From Pseudomonas cavernicola (GTDB lineage Bacteria; Pseudomonadota; Gammaproteobacteria; Pseudomonadales; Pseudomonadaceae), in the NCBI RefSeq assembly GCF_003596405.1, contig NZ_QYUR01000002.1, positions 2,248,501 to 2,312,500 of the forward strand: a DNA stretch of 64,000 bases, in the 5' to 3' direction. Of this stretch, positions 10,501 through 20,689 are shown piece by piece. A model generated the notes under the pieces. That model saw only the letters and a list, made by a program, of their open reading frames with translations. It was not told the origin of the DNA and made no database searches. Made by a program: the position numbers and the translations under genes. The number at the start of each line of letters is the position of its first letter. Positions within the stretch are counted from its first letter, which is position 1.

Positions 10501-10842
10501 CAGCAGTTCCAGAGCGGCGCGGTGCCGCTGTTCCTGATCAGCCTGAAAGCCGGCGGCACCGGTCTCAACCTGACCGCCGCCGACACCGTGATCCACTACG
10601 ACCCCTGGTGGAACCCGGCCGCGGAAAACCAGGCCACCGACCGCGCCTACCGCATCGGCCAGGACAAGCCGGTGTTCGTCTACAAGCTGATCGCCCGTGG
10701 CACCGTCGAGGAAAAAATCCAGCAACTGCAACAGAAAAAAGCCGCCCTCGCCGCCGGCGTACTGGACAGCGACGGCCAAGGTGACTGGCAACTGCAGCAA
10801 AGCGACATCGACGCGCTCTTCGCACCGCTGCCGGTGAGATAG
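7522..10842 (+). CDS. SNF2-family DNA helicase/translocase with SWIM zinc finger
   Basis: ATP-dependent double-stranded DNA translocase, 1106 residues. Near residue 74 is a SWIM zinc motif, CSCPVGYNCKHC. A long middle region of unknown fold follows. The C-terminal half is a complete SNF2 core: DDMGLGKTLQTLAHLL (Walker A), LLILDEAQYIKNP (motif II), LSGTPLENHLGELWSLF (motif III), SLKAGGTGLNLTAADTVIHYDPWWNP (motifs IV-V region) and TDRAYRIGQ (motif VI). The start is GTG at 7522, ten bases past the preceding stop. Bacterial SWIM-SNF2 proteins are of largely unknown function; remodelling of protein-DNA complexes is the family-level inference. A palindromic repeat follows the stop codon. Confidence 0.9.
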   Translation: MLSTLEQLRRQAWTGEFDRGALSRGQEYARENRVSIHSYTDNLIQASCRGSGAQLYEQQILLGTPGAPLIGRCSCPVGYNCKHCVAVLLHLQQQLPSATPPAPTTLRLSNSLLSWLQQLPKADCPDANSYPQGELSRLYYQLVPDLLIELYKVRLRKDGSLAEAKPYFSLREAIAREPRFLLPLDLRIARLAYSSRDNSYRHDNRLDLKGASGGEILALLLETGRLFLDIENDQPLRSGEPRQAHFTWQSMGNGDYRPAWQVDGGTNLEVLTAVEPLHYLDIETGQIGPLQHDLPARLASHLSQAPSVSATEAELFSLSLRELAPKVPPPCAPVEQRIDDLPPTPHLSLGSHLLTRYQSSTGRMGSEHQHRAGLSFLYADTRVHGKKVAAGERIRSVGRAEILSIARQPKTERALRQQLEQLGLRPALRQSQALPKDSAEMFDLASEEDWLDFVQQGLPELRKQGWQIDIRPGFLFDLTPVDAWYAELDEAPEREWFDLALGIVVDGQRISLLPVLLKLIRQNPQLLSATNLALRTDDELLRLKLDSIRREDGRALQVVLPFGRLKPILATLGELYLRDQEPSTALRLSRADAARLSELEGLALEWQGGERLREFARRLRDCQSVPALAPPGLQAELRPYQLEGLGWMQTLRELEAGGVLGDDMGLGKTLQTLAHLLTEKHAGRLDRPALAVMPTSLIPNWQDEAARFAPELRVLALHGPGRQKDFAKLADFDLLLTTYALLPRDLEQLKAQPLHLLILDEAQYIKNPASKAAQAARQLDARQRLCLSGTPLENHLGELWSLFHFLMPGWLGDSKRFTRDYRTPIEKHGDSARLAHLNARIKPFLLRRKKDQVAKELPAKSEIVHWVELSEAQRDLYETVRLAMDRKVREEIDRKGLARSQIVILEALLKLRQVCCDLRLVTSAVNSHKPRGGNSGKLDSLLEMLEELLAEGRRVLLFSQFTSMLALIETELTRRGIPYAQLTGKTTDRRTPVQQFQSGAVPLFLISLKAGGTGLNLTAADTVIHYDPWWNPAAENQATDRAYRIGQDKPVFVYKLIARGTVEEKIQQLQQKKAALAAGVLDSDGQGDWQLQQSDIDALFAPLPVR

Positions 10843-10865
10843 CTGCAAGCTAGCCTGATCACGAC

Positions 10866-10908
10866 GGTGGGGTGGGTTACGCCGCTGCGCGGCTAACCCA
10901 CCCTACGA
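10866..10908. repeat. REP-like palindrome, family A
   Basis: Inverted repeat with arms GGTGGGTTA and TAACCCACC around a GC-rich core, ending in CCTAC. It lies in the 92-bp gap between the convergent helicase and mtnP genes. The same sequence recurs twice at 30115-30209. It may double as a bidirectional transcription barrier. Confidence 0.75.
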
Positions 10909-10934
10909 ACCTTTCGCTCGAGGCTTGAAGCTTC

Positions 10935-12694
<1,760 letters not shown>

Positions 12695-12715
12695 AGCAAA
12701 ATCCTTATAGAGGCC

Positions 12716-13243
12716 CTAGAGCCTAAGTTCGGCCGCCGCCCACGCCGGGCACGGCGCTTCATCTATGTGTACAGCGCAGTGGACGGGCACGCGGGGAAAG
12801 AGTTCCAGCACATCGAGATTGCGCAGGCGAATGCAGCCGTGGGAGAGCGGCACACCCATAGGTTCAGTGTCCGGGGTGCCATGCAGATAAACATAGCGGC
12901 GGAAGGTATCCACAGCACCGAGACGATTGCGTCCCGGCTCGCAGCCGCTTAGCCAGAGAATGCGTGTGAGAATCCAATCGCGCTTGGGAAACTGCTCGCT
13001 CAGCGCCTCAGACCAGACCTCGCCCGTCCAACGCCGCCCACGCAGCACTGCGCCCACAGGTAGCCCTTCACCAATCTTTGCGCGCACCTGGTGCAGGCCA
13101 CGCGGCGTGCAGCCGGAGCCATTTTGCTCACCCGGCCCATTCAGCGCAGTGGAAACCACCAGACGCAACACCAGCTGCCCATTGGCAAAGCCGTACAGGC
13201 ATTGGTCGGCGAGAGAAATGTGTAGAAGATCGAGGGCTTGCAT
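12716..13243 (-). CDS. L,D-transpeptidase (YkuD/ErfK fold) without an obvious signal peptide
   Basis: Compact 175-residue YkuD domain with the catalytic block HGTPDTEPMGVPLSHGCIRL, containing the histidine and the cysteine nucleophile. Family members build 3-3 cross-links or attach lipoproteins to peptidoglycan in the periplasm. The N-terminus (MQALDLLHISLADQCLYGF) is not a typical signal peptide, and no upstream in-frame start would supply one. Either it is exported by another route, or it acts on cytosolic muropeptides as some L,D-carboxypeptidases do. The neighbour nagZ, a cytosolic recycling enzyme, makes the second option worth testing. It lies between psrA and nagZ on the same strand. 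Confidence 0.85.
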   Translation of the reverse strand: MQALDLLHISLADQCLYGFANGQLVLRLVVSTALNGPGEQNGSGCTPRGLHQVRAKIGEGLPVGAVLRGRRWTGEVWSEALSEQFPKRDWILTRILWLSGCEPGRNRLGAVDTFRRYVYLHGTPDTEPMGVPLSHGCIRLRNLDVLELFPRVPVHCAVHIDEAPCPAWAAAELRL

Positions 13244-13290
13244 AGGTGGCTAGCTTAGCCGATCAGATCGGCTGCGCCCACCGCTCGACG

Positions 13291-13998
13291 TCAAACCTTG
13301 GCGGTGGCGACCGTGGTTTTGCTGCGCGGACGAAGCTGCGCGCTGGCCAGGGCTTCATCGGTCACCCCGGTTTCAGAACGCATACCCGCAGCAAGGAAAG
13401 GCACCATCAGGCGCATGACCTGTTCAATGGAGGTACTGACACCAAATTCTGTCTCGGCAATAGCGCGTAGCGCCTTGATCCCGGACATGCTGAACGCAGC
13501 AGCACCCAGCATGAAGTGCACTCGCCAGAACAGCTCGATGGGTGGAATCCGTGGCGCGGCCTCATGCACCAACTGCATATAGCGGCGAAAAACCTTTCCG
13601 TACGTATCTTCCAGGTAACGCCGCAGGTGACCCTGGCTCTGACTGAATGCCAGCCCTAGCAGGCGCATGAAAATTGACAGATCGTTGCCACTACGCGGCT
13701 TCACCGCCAAGGCTTGTTCGACCAAGATCTCCAGCAAATCTTCCAGGCTGGCTTTGTGATCGGCTTTAGCCTGACGGCGATCCAACTCCCGCTCGAGACT
13801 GACACAGAAAGGCCCGAGGAAGCGCGAGAACACCGCCTGGATTAGCGCTTTCTTCGATCCGAAATGATAGTTCACCGCAGCCAGGTTGACTCCAGCCTTG
13901 CTGGTGATCAAACGCAACGACGTCTCAGCGAAACCTTTCTCCGCAAACAACTGTTCAGCGGCATCAAGGATGCGTTCGACGGTTTCTGACTGGGCCAT
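13291..13998 (-). CDS. psrA: TetR-family regulator PsrA
   Basis: Long-chain fatty-acid-responsive repressor/activator of beta-oxidation genes and of rpoS in Pseudomonas. The N-terminal helix-turn-helix is typical (AEQLFAEKGFAETSLRLITSKAGVNLAAVNYHFGSK, residues about 13-48). The remainder is the helical ligand-binding domain. Length is 235 residues. Two palindromes matching the published PsrA box lie just upstream at 14013-14040, pointing to autoregulation. It is divergent from lexA and heads a closely spaced minus-strand set with the L,D-transpeptidase, nagZ and mtnP. Its target operon fadBA is also in this window. Confidence 0.93.
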   Translation of the reverse strand: MAQSETVERILDAAEQLFAEKGFAETSLRLITSKAGVNLAAVNYHFGSKKALIQAVFSRFLGPFCVSLERELDRRQAKADHKASLEDLLEILVEQALAVKPRSGNDLSIFMRLLGLAFSQSQGHLRRYLEDTYGKVFRRYMQLVHEAAPRIPPIELFWRVHFMLGAAAFSMSGIKALRAIAETEFGVSTSIEQVMRLMVPFLAAGMRSETGVTDEALASAQLRPRSKTTVATAKV

Positions 13999-14012
13999 TG
14001 ATTATCACCTAA

Positions 14013-14040
14013 CAAACACTTGTTTGAAACATACGTTTCA
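14013..14040 (-). promoter_or_regulatory. Tandem PsrA operators upstream of psrA
   Basis: Two adjacent dyads fit the published PsrA consensus G/C-AAAC-N2-4-GTTT-G/C. CAAAC-ACTT-GTTTG lies at 14013-14026 and GAAAC-ATAC-GTTTC at 14026-14039. They lie 15-42 bases before the psrA start codon, so they should overlap its promoter. Confidence 0.8.
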
Positions 14041-14217
14041 AGCAGCGATCTTGTCAAGCCGCGCAAGCCGCCTTTCGGCTGACCAGTCACAGACATTTAT
14101 AACAGAAAGACTTATTGCAAGACGCCCGCCAGTCGTCTGAGGTAACAGTCCTTACCCGCCAGCAATCAAAAGAAAATTTTCAACGCTGCACAAAGGAGGA
14201 TTGCCAAGCTTCTTTCA

Positions 14218-14233
14218 CTGTATATAATCACAG
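14218..14233 (+). promoter_or_regulatory. SOS box 1 (LexA operator)
   Basis: CTGTATATAATCACAG is a perfect CTGT-N8-ACAG dyad 30 bases before the lexA start codon. It also contains the TATAAT-like string that may be the -10 element. Confidence 0.88.
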
Positions 14234-14236
14234 TCA

Positions 14237-14252
14237 CTGTATAAAAAGACAG
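14237..14252 (+). promoter_or_regulatory. SOS box 2 (LexA operator)
   Basis: CTGTATAAAAAGACAG is a second perfect CTGT-N8-ACAG dyad, 3 bases after box 1 and 10 bases before lexA. Paired boxes predict tight cooperative autorepression. Confidence 0.87.
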
Positions 14253-14262
14253 AGCCTAGAAA

Positions 14263-14874
14263 ATGCTAAAACTGACGCCACGCCAAGCTGAGATTCTCGC
14301 CTTTATCAAGCGCTGTCTTGAAGACAACGGGTACCCGCCAACCCGTGCGGAGATTGCCTTGGAGCTTGGTTTCAAATCACCCAACGCAGCCGAAGAACAC
14401 CTTAAAGCGCTTGCCCGCAAAGGCGCCATTGAAATGACCCCTGGCGCCTCACGCGGCATTCGAATTCCCGGCTTTGAGCCGAGCAACAGCGAAGAAGACG
14501 GCCTACCCATCATCGGTCGCGTCGCTGCTGGCGCACCGATTCTCGCACAACAACATATCGAAGAGTCCTGCCGGATCAACCCGGCATTCTTCCATCCGCG
14601 TGCTGACTACTTATTGCGTGTACGCGGCATGAGCATGAAAGACGTTGGCATCTTCGATGGCGACCTGCTCGCCGTGCACACCACCCGAGAAGCACGCAAC
14701 GGCCAAATCGTTGTGGCACGCCTTGGTGACGAAGTGACAGTAAAACGCTTTAAGCGCGAAGGCGACAAGGTCTGGTTGATTGCCGAGAACCCTGAGTTCG
14801 CGCCCATCGAAGTAGACCTGGAAGCACAGGATCTGGTGATCGAAGGTTTGAGTGTCGGCGTTATTCGTCGTTAG
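14263..14874 (+). CDS. lexA: SOS repressor LexA
   Basis: Repressor of the DNA-damage regulon that cleaves itself when RecA is activated. The N-terminal winged helix ([13 protein letters not shown], then [23 protein letters not shown]) binds SOS boxes. The cleavage site is Ala89-Gly90 in [10 protein letters not shown]. The catalytic dyad is Ser124 (RGMSMKDVG) and Lys161 (DEVTVKRF). It is 203 residues, the usual length. Two SOS boxes precede it. SulA follows 10 bp downstream, so the two are cotranscribed. Divergent from psrA. Confidence 0.98.
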   Translation: MLKLTPRQAEILAFIKRCLEDNGYPPTRAEIALELGFKSPNAAEEHLKALARKGAIEMTPGASRGIRIPGFEPSNSEEDGLPIIGRVAAGAPILAQQHIEESCRINPAFFHPRADYLLRVRGMSMKDVGIFDGDLLAVHTTREARNGQIVVARLGDEVTVKRFKREGDKVWLIAENPEFAPIEVDLEAQDLVIEGLSVGVIRR

Positions 14875-14884
14875 AGGAGACTTT

Positions 14885-15358
14885 ATGCAGTTCCCACAAT
14901 CGCTGAACCGTACACAGCTTCCACTGTTCGAAGCCTTTCTGGCTCAACCGGTGACACCGCTGCTAAACGAAGCTGGGGAATCGGCTTGGTTTGACGAGCC
15001 GGAAACCTTTAGCGAATTGTCGCTGCGCGGCGCTGCTGGGAATTGCCTACATCTGCTCGCGCCCATCCTGCGCGAACTGAGCCAGGAACAAGATGCCCGC
15101 TGGCTGACGCTGATCGCCCCGCCAGCAACCTTGACCCAAGCCTGGTTACGCGACGCAGGGCTAAACCGCGAACGCATTCTGCTCCTCCAGCCGCGTGGCG
15201 AGCAGAGCGCCTTAGACCTTGCTTGCGAAGCTCTGCGTCTAGGCCGCAGCCATACAGTCGTGAGCTGGCTGCACCCTCTGCATCGTCCGGTGCGTGAGCA
15301 ACTTGCCGACGCCGCTCGCCAGGGCAAAGCGCAAAGTCTGAATATCAGTCTGGGTTAA
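14885..15358 (+). CDS. sulA: SOS cell-division inhibitor SulA
   Basis: Cytosolic FtsZ inhibitor made during DNA damage. The 157-residue protein has a SulA-like core: HLLAPILRELSQEQDARWLTLIAPP, then LLLQPRGEQSALDLACEALRLGRSHTVVSWL. I chose the ATG at 14885, preceded by AGAGGAG, rather than an in-frame start 33 bases upstream inside lexA. Its position 10 bp after lexA and under the same SOS boxes matches the Pseudomonas arrangement. Sequence conservation of SulA is low across families, so the context carries weight. Confidence 0.92.
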   Translation: MQFPQSLNRTQLPLFEAFLAQPVTPLLNEAGESAWFDEPETFSELSLRGAAGNCLHLLAPILRELSQEQDARWLTLIAPPATLTQAWLRDAGLNRERILLLQPRGEQSALDLACEALRLGRSHTVVSWLHPLHRPVREQLADAARQGKAQSLNISLG

Positions 15359-15534
15359 AGGATCCCTGATCGATTTCAGCACCTGTTCGGCACATGGATG
15401 TGCCACTCGCAACACAAAGACATTTGCCTTGCTTCAAGAAATGCTGAGACAGGATAGATCTGGCTTGCTGCACAGAAAGAGAAATTCTGAAGGAACCACT
15501 CAATTAACTATTGGTTGGAAAGTGGTGCACACAT

Positions 15535-15768
15535 CTAGTGCAGCACTCGCGGCCCATCTTCTCGCTCAAAATCACCCTCAGCCAATCGACCCGCCATTTG
15601 CACGCCAACATTCAACATGGCTTTAGCGACTTCAACATGGTGACCTTGCAGAAAGGCCTTGGCATCGGCAGAAAAATCTAGAACCACCAACGCCTCCTCA
15701 TCCTCTGCACGACGCAGGGCAATACGCCCGTCGGGCAACTCGACAATTTCAAGAAAGGATGTAGGCAT
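15535..15768 (-). CDS. Small conserved hypothetical protein (77 residues)
   Basis: Small acidic soluble protein, MPTSFLEIVELPDGRIALRRAEDEEALVVLDFSADAK onward. The opening is a beta-hairpin-like stretch, followed by a helix (VAKAMLNVGVQMAGRLAEG). It has no signal peptide, cysteine or membrane segment. A gene of this type lies between sulA and topA in other Pseudomonas as I recall. Function is unknown. It is convergent with sulA across a 176-bp gap in which I see no element. Confidence 0.7.
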   Translation of the reverse strand: MPTSFLEIVELPDGRIALRRAEDEEALVVLDFSADAKAFLQGHHVEVAKAMLNVGVQMAGRLAEGDFEREDGPRVLH

Positions 15769-15844
15769 AAAATCTAATCTCCACGAAAGGCCGTTAGTGT
15801 ACCAGTCAGCTTGGCCTCCCCCCTAGCCCACCTATCCACCCAAC

Positions 15845-16363
15845 TCAGCACTCGCTAAGCGACTCACGAAAACGCAGGGCCAGCACTTTGAGTTGCTGAC
15901 GCCAGTCTTCCAGCAGTAGACGCGCTAGTGGTGGCTCGTCCTCATCCAAGCTGAGCGACTCGATCAAGGGTAGCGTCGGATCAACTTTCGCCTTTTTAGG
16001 CGCTTGTGGCGGCTGAAAGAGTGCCGCGTAGGCTGCCACCAGCTGGGCAAGCCAGGTTTCCGGCTGCTGTGCCAGTTCAACCAGCTCAGCCAGCTCAGGG
16101 CTCGGCGCTGCATCCAATACCGCTTTCGTCAGCACTAGCTCCACGCGTGGAACATTGATCTCCGCCAGCCGGTAATAGCCGGCGATTTCGTGGCACAGGC
16201 CCAACAATCCACCGTACAGGTGAAACAATGCAGCCTCGCGCTCGGCCTGAATCAGCGCCTGGGCGTTCATCGCACGCCCCTCTTCTGCTTGGCGCCAGGC
16301 TTCTAGGGCCAACCCAGCAAAATAGAGTTTTTGGTTGGTACGGGTATAAAGCTCATGGGCCAT
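15845..16363 (-). CDS. Conserved hypothetical helical protein (DUF6586-like)
   Basis: 172-residue soluble, almost entirely helical protein (LEAWRQAEEGRAMNAQALIQAEREAALFHLYGGLLGLCHEIAGYY), with no signal peptide. The reading frame is open further upstream, but MAHELYTRTNQ at 16363 is the credible start: it falls after the topA stop, whereas the longer form would overlap topA. It is encoded 76 bp downstream of topA on the same strand and may be cotranscribed. I recall it as a Pseudomonas-restricted unknown next to topA; no function can be given. Confidence 0.75.
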   Translation of the reverse strand: MAHELYTRTNQKLYFAGLALEAWRQAEEGRAMNAQALIQAEREAALFHLYGGLLGLCHEIAGYYRLAEINVPRVELVLTKAVLDAAPSPELAELVELAQQPETWLAQLVAAYAALFQPPQAPKKAKVDPTLPLIESLSLDEDEPPLARLLLEDWRQQLKVLALRFRESLSEC

Positions 16364-16439
16364 TGCGGTGCCCTCCACAGCAGATACGGTCAATATACGC
16401 GCGCTAGCGGAGGCCGGCGCGCGTTCTATCTGATTCCGC

Positions 16440-19046
16440 TCAGCGTTTGTCTTCGACCTTCCAGGCCCCGCCACCGTAGAATGCACGCCAGCCGGTAGGC
16501 TTACCGTCCACCTCGGTCTGTACATACTGTTCGCGAGTTTTCCGGCTGTAGCGAATCACCGCAGGACGCCCTTCCGGGTCTTTCTTCGGCGCCTCGATCA
16601 GGAAGTGATACTTCGGATCGATTTCGTCCTTGTGCGGAATCAGCTCCATTACCAGAGGCGCACGGGTCTCGCGGTTCTTCGGAAACTGGCTGGCGGCGAG
16701 AAACAGACCGGAAGCGCCATCCCGCAGGACGTAGGTGTCGTTAACCTTCTCGCACTTCAGCTCCGGCATCTTCACCGCATCCATCTTCGGCGGTGCCGGC
16801 TCGCCACTTTTCAGCAGCTTGCGGGTGTTCTTGCACTCAGCATTGGTACAACCGAAGAACTTGCCGAATCGACCGGTTTTCAGCTGCATCTGACTGCCGC
16901 ACTTATCGCACTCAAGACTAGGCCCTTCATAGCCCTTGATGCGGTATTGGCCCTGCTCGATCTCATAGCCCGAGCAATCCGGGTTATTACCGCAGATATG
17001 CAGCTTGCGTGTCTCATCCAGCAGATAGGCGTCCATCGCAGTGCCGCACTTCTGACAGCGATGCTTGCCCAGCAGCACACGGGATTCGGATTCGCCTTCA
17101 TCATCCGCAGCGATCTCATCGCCGGGGATCAGGTTGATGGTCGACTTGCAGCGCTCTTTCGGCGGCAGGCTGTAGCCCGAGCAGCCGAGGAATACGCCGG
17201 TCGAGGCGGTACGAATCATCATCGGCCGACCACATTCGCGGCAGGCGATATCGGTCGGCGTCGGCTGATTGGCACGCATGCCGTTGTCAGTTTCGGCAGC
17301 CACTTCGAGCTTTTTCTTGAAGTCGCCGTAGAACTCATCCAGTACGTGCTTCCAATCGCGCTCGCCCTGGGCCACATCGTCCAGATGCTCTTCCATGCCG
17401 GCAGTGAAGCCGTAGTCCATCAGATTGGAGAAGCTCTCGGACAGACGCTCGGTAACGATATCGCCCATTTTTTCCGAGTAAAAACGACGGTTGTGCAGCG
17501 CTACATACCCGCGCTCCTGAATCGTCGAGATGATCGCAGCGTAAGTGGATGGGCGGCCAATACCACGCTTCTCCATCTCCTTGACCAGGCTGGCTTCCGA
17601 GTAACGCGCTGGCGGCTTGGTAAAGTGCTGGCTCGGATCGAGCTTGAGCAACTTCAGCACTTCGCCTTCGCTCATGTCCGGCAGCACATCGTCATCACCG
17701 GGTTTGCTCAACTGCGGCAGCGCACGGGTATAGCCATCGAACTTGAGAATGCGGCCCTTGGCGCGCAATTCGAACTTGCTGGCAGCCACGCTGACGGTGG
17801 TCGACAGGTATTCCGCCGGCGGCATCTGGCAGGCGACGAACTGACGCCAGATCAGCTCATACAAACGCTCGGCATCACGCTCCATGCCGGACAACTGGGT
17901 CGGCTTGAGGTTGACGTCGGATGGGCGAATCGCCTCGTGCGCTTCCTGCGCACCTTCCTTGCTGCTGTATACATTCGGCTTGGCGGGCAGGTATTTCTTG
18001 CCGAACTCGCCTTCGATAAAGTCACGAACCATGCTCACGGCATCGGCCGAGAGGTTGGTTGAGTCGGTACGCATATAGGTGATGTAGCCAGCCTCATACA
18101 GACGCTGGGCCATCATCATCGTCTTCTTCACGCCAAAGCCGAGACGATTGCTCGCCGCCTGCTGCAAGGTGGAGGTGATGAAAGGTGCCGACGGCTTGCT
18201 GCTGGTCGGCTTATCTTCACGCTTGACGATGCTGTAGCTGGAGGCCTTGAGTTTCTCCAGCGCCGCCATAGCCTGCTGTTCATTAAGCGGCTTGAACGCC
18301 TCGCCATTCTCGCGCGCTACTTCAAAGCGGACATTGGCGCCTTTGGCGGTGCCGAGACTGGCGTGGATCTCCCAGTATTCTTCCGGGATGAAGGCACGAA
18401 TTTCCCGCTCACGGTCGACTACCAGCTTCACCGCTACCGACTGCACACGGCCGGCGGACAGGCCGCGGGCGATTTTCGCCCACAGCAGCGGCGAGACCAT
18501 GTAACCAACCACTCGGTCGAGGAAACGTCGCGCTTGTTGCGCGTTGACCCGGTTGATATCCAGCTCGCCCGGCTTGGAGAAGGCTTCCTGAATCGCCTTC
18601 TTGGTGATCTCGTTGAACACCACGCGCTTGTAACGGCTGTCGTCACCGCCGATAGCCTCGCGCAGGTGCCAGGCAATAGCCTCCCCTTCGCGGTCCAAGT
18701 CGGTTGCGAGATAGATGGTGTCGGCATCCTTGGCCAAGCGGCGCAGTTCTTCGACGACCTTTTCCTTGCCTGGAAGGATCTCGTACTTGGCTTTCCAGCC
18801 ATGTTCGGGATCGACTCCCATGCGCGCGACCAACTGGCGCTTGGCTTTTTCCTTAGGTGACAGCACCGGCGCTTCAGCAGCAGTCTTGCCGCGCTTGACC
18901 GGTTCTTTGCTGGCACTAGCCGAACCGCTGGTAGGCAGGTCACGGATATGGCCGATGCTCGACTTCACCACGTACTGGTTACCCAAGTACTTGTTGATGG
19001 TCTTGGCCTTGGCCGGGGATTCCACGATGACCAGCGATTTGCCCAT
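16440..19046 (-). CDS. topA: DNA topoisomerase I
   Basis: Type IA enzyme that relaxes negative supercoils behind RNA polymerase. The TOPRIM domain starts [22 protein letters not shown] and has the metal motif [13 protein letters not shown]. The active-site tyrosine lies in [13 protein letters not shown] near residue 320. The C-terminal region has topoisomerase zinc ribbons ([28 protein letters not shown]) and then a basic tail ([12 protein letters not shown]). At 868 residues it is full length. The ATG at 19046 is chosen because earlier in-frame codons have no ribosome site or conserved sequence. Confidence 0.98.
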   Translation of the reverse strand: MGKSLVIVESPAKAKTINKYLGNQYVVKSSIGHIRDLPTSGSASASKEPVKRGKTAAEAPVLSPKEKAKRQLVARMGVDPEHGWKAKYEILPGKEKVVEELRRLAKDADTIYLATDLDREGEAIAWHLREAIGGDDSRYKRVVFNEITKKAIQEAFSKPGELDINRVNAQQARRFLDRVVGYMVSPLLWAKIARGLSAGRVQSVAVKLVVDREREIRAFIPEEYWEIHASLGTAKGANVRFEVARENGEAFKPLNEQQAMAALEKLKASSYSIVKREDKPTSSKPSAPFITSTLQQAASNRLGFGVKKTMMMAQRLYEAGYITYMRTDSTNLSADAVSMVRDFIEGEFGKKYLPAKPNVYSSKEGAQEAHEAIRPSDVNLKPTQLSGMERDAERLYELIWRQFVACQMPPAEYLSTTVSVAASKFELRAKGRILKFDGYTRALPQLSKPGDDDVLPDMSEGEVLKLLKLDPSQHFTKPPARYSEASLVKEMEKRGIGRPSTYAAIISTIQERGYVALHNRRFYSEKMGDIVTERLSESFSNLMDYGFTAGMEEHLDDVAQGERDWKHVLDEFYGDFKKKLEVAAETDNGMRANQPTPTDIACRECGRPMMIRTASTGVFLGCSGYSLPPKERCKSTINLIPGDEIAADDEGESESRVLLGKHRCQKCGTAMDAYLLDETRKLHICGNNPDCSGYEIEQGQYRIKGYEGPSLECDKCGSQMQLKTGRFGKFFGCTNAECKNTRKLLKSGEPAPPKMDAVKMPELKCEKVNDTYVLRDGASGLFLAASQFPKNRETRAPLVMELIPHKDEIDPKYHFLIEAPKKDPEGRPAVIRYSRKTREQYVQTEVDGKPTGWRAFYGGGAWKVEDKR

Positions 19047-19160
19047 GGATCGGAAAGTTCCTGAATTCGAGTAGTGAAAGACGGGAGGCGCCTTTCGCGG
19101 CACCGCTATATATAGTGGTGACCGAGGTGAGGTCAAGCGCGCGGCAAGTTCGATGTCAAC

Positions 19161-19397
19161 TCAAGGCTGTACGAAGAGGCTCGGTTCAGCCTGAATCAAA
19201 GCAAAGCGCAGCACGGCCTGCCCGTCCACCTCGACGGTTTCAAGGAACATGCTCAGCGGCCGCACCCACAGGCCGTAATCGCCGTAAAGGGCCTGATAAA
19301 CCACGACCTGCTCTTCTGTCTCGGAATGACGAGCAACACCGAACACGCGGTACTCAGGGCCTTTGTAGTGACGATAGAGACCAGGTTGTAGCTGCAT
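19161..19397 (-). CDS. DUF1653 family protein
   Basis: 78-residue protein beginning MQLQPGLYRHYKGPEYRVFGVARHSETEEQVVVYQALYGDYGLWVRPLSMF, the whole of the DUF1653 domain. This family is a small beta-rich fold of unknown role, often fused to or encoded near nucleotide or tRNA enzymes. A GGAG site lies 4 bases before one ATG (19400) and 7 before the next (19397); the second is better spaced. It lies upstream of topA on the same strand. Confidence 0.85.
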   Translation of the reverse strand: MQLQPGLYRHYKGPEYRVFGVARHSETEEQVVVYQALYGDYGLWVRPLSMFLETVEVDGQAVLRFALIQAEPSLFVQP

Positions 19398-19437
19398 CAT
19401 GTGGCTCCTGCTACTGCAAAATAAAAATACCGAACCA

Positions 19438-19468
19438 AAAACAAAAACCGGGGCACAAGGCCCCGGTT
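19438..19468 (-). terminator. Rho-independent terminator of fadBA
   Basis: Reading the minus strand, a 9-bp stem (AACCGGGGC / GCCCCGGTT) with a 5-base loop is followed by TTTTTGTTTTTGG. It lies 16 bp past the fadA stop codon. A strong canonical terminator. Confidence 0.88.
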
Positions 19469-19484
19469 GCACATCGTCAAACGC

Positions 19485-20675
<1,191 letters not shown>

Positions 20676-20689
20676 CTATCGTTCCGCGC

